In this document: positions 63,511-64,000 of the stretch, one piece after another | Numbering within the stretch: position 1 is the stretch's first letter | Layout of the letters: each line of letters opens with the position of its first letter | Position numbers and translations under genes: made by a program | The notes under the pieces: model-generated | Told to the model about the DNA's origin: nothing | What the model saw: the letters and a program-made list of their open reading frames with translations, nothing else | Databases searched by the model: none | Assembly: GCA_963978545.1 (NCBI GenBank) | Contig: OZ021727.1 | Coordinates: 55,130,487 to 55,194,486 of the forward strand | Direction: 5' to 3' | Source: Linyphia triangularis | Taxonomy: Eukaryota > Arthropoda > Arachnida > Araneae > Linyphiidae | Length of the DNA stretch: 64,000 nt

Positions 63511-64000
63511 AAAATTAATTTGAAGAGTCACATCTTCCATCTGCCTCTCAACAAATACATTCACAATGAAATTGTATCCACACCTCCAAACACACCACAA
63601 AACTTAGCTTCTCACCAAACTATAAATTATCCCCAGTCTGAACCCTTTTGAGACGGTTGATAAATGATCGGCGCTGACATCTTTGATCCTGAGCCACCTC
63701 CCACATAATGTCTTTAGCCTTTTCCCATGCTCCACATGGAAGATAATTAACAATGCGTGACTCTAACAAAAGGAGCCGTTGGATGATGCGACCGGGATTA
63801 AGTGCAGAAAGCTCTCTCCCTCTCTCTGATGCTGCACGCGAAGCATCTTCTTGGTGCTTGAAAGGCAACGAGAAACTTGATGAAAGAGGAGATGGCGTGG
63901 CTTGTGCGCTAATGGGGCTAGGCAAAGTCTTCTTGGATTCTGAAGGAATTTTGAGTGGTTTTATCATGTGATTGGGAGTAAAGTATAATATATAGAAGTT
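63511..64000. promoter_or_regulatory. complex island at the window edge
   Basis: The least A/T-rich end of the window; it continues past the edge. It contains the open frame described separately. If that frame is not coding, the block is another candidate conserved non-coding element. Confidence 0.3.
63620..64000 (-). CDS. candidate C-terminal coding exon, unknown function, partial
   Basis: A minus-strand frame is open from the window edge to a stop at 63620-63622, at least 126 codons; an internal ATG at 63965-63967 would give 115 residues. The translation has a Ser/Pro-rich first part (about residues 9-35) and then a charged, helix-prone part with an RRSFINRLKRVQ-like basic end. No domain is recognised. 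The opposite strand is also open for 72 codons, which weakens the case. It may be the last exon of a gene lying beyond the window or chance openness in a less A/T-rich block. Confidence 0.25.
   Translation of the reverse strand, partial: NFYILYFTPNHMIKPLKIPSESKKTLPSPISAQATPSPLSSSFSLPFKHQEDASRAASERGRELSALNPGRIIQRLLLLESRIVNYLPCGAWEKAKDIMWEVAQDQRCQRRSFINRLKRVQTGDNL

Overview
The window looks like nuclear DNA from an arthropod, most likely a spider or another arachnid. It is very AT-rich, with long homopolymer runs, a TA microsatellite and no gene density. The mobile elements are of animal type: a mariner-like transposon, an LTR element whose gag has a SCAN-like region and a zinc knuckle, short terminal-inverted-repeat elements and a THAP-type exon pair. 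The spider assignment is an inference from the general look of the gag and transposase and is not proven by the sequence. No intact protein gene, tRNA, rRNA or CRISPR array could be supported. The window reads as a gene desert or part of a giant intron.

Layout. 1-17.9 kb: AT-rich DNA broken by islands of more complex, G+C-richer non-coding sequence (about 0.23-0.95, 1.08-1.3, 6.1-6.3, 7.24-7.79, 8.94-9.53, 12.4-12.76, 13.56-13.9 and 16.0-17.3 kb). 17.925-19.625 kb: a complete but dead mariner-like transposon with roughly 250-bp inverted repeats between TA dinucleotides. 23.1-25.2 kb: two exons of a THAP zinc-finger domain between inverted copies of an 80-90 bp sequence. 31.2-35.1 kb: a nest in which two inverted copies of a ~530-bp MITE flank a pol-less LTR retrotransposon (31815-34464). 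That element carries a decayed gag and, where pol should be, a decayed cDNA-like copy of a host hnRNP A/B (Squid-type) RNA-binding protein. 42.96-43.52 and 49.72-50.46 kb: inverted copies of a second MITE family ending in GGTATACATATACA next to TTAA. 45.94-46.04 kb: a (TA)n tract. 58.8-59.1 kb: a 96-bp minisatellite. More non-coding islands lie at 26.9, 28.9, 30.6, 44.1-45.1, 49.0-49.6, 52.4-53.2, 54.2, 60.4 and 63.5-64 kb.

The standout is the LTR element. Its interior is only about 2 kb and is fully used by gag plus the hnRNP-derived segment, so no protease, reverse transcriptase, RNase H or integrase remains. A gag-side reading frame enters the hnRNP N-terminus without a stop, which suggests the element once encoded a Gag-RNA-binding-protein fusion mobilised in trans. 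Both segments are now broken by stops and frameshifts, and the two LTRs differ at roughly 15% of positions by hand count, so this copy is old. The complex islands are candidate conserved regulatory elements of a distant gene. That is inference from composition and motif content only.
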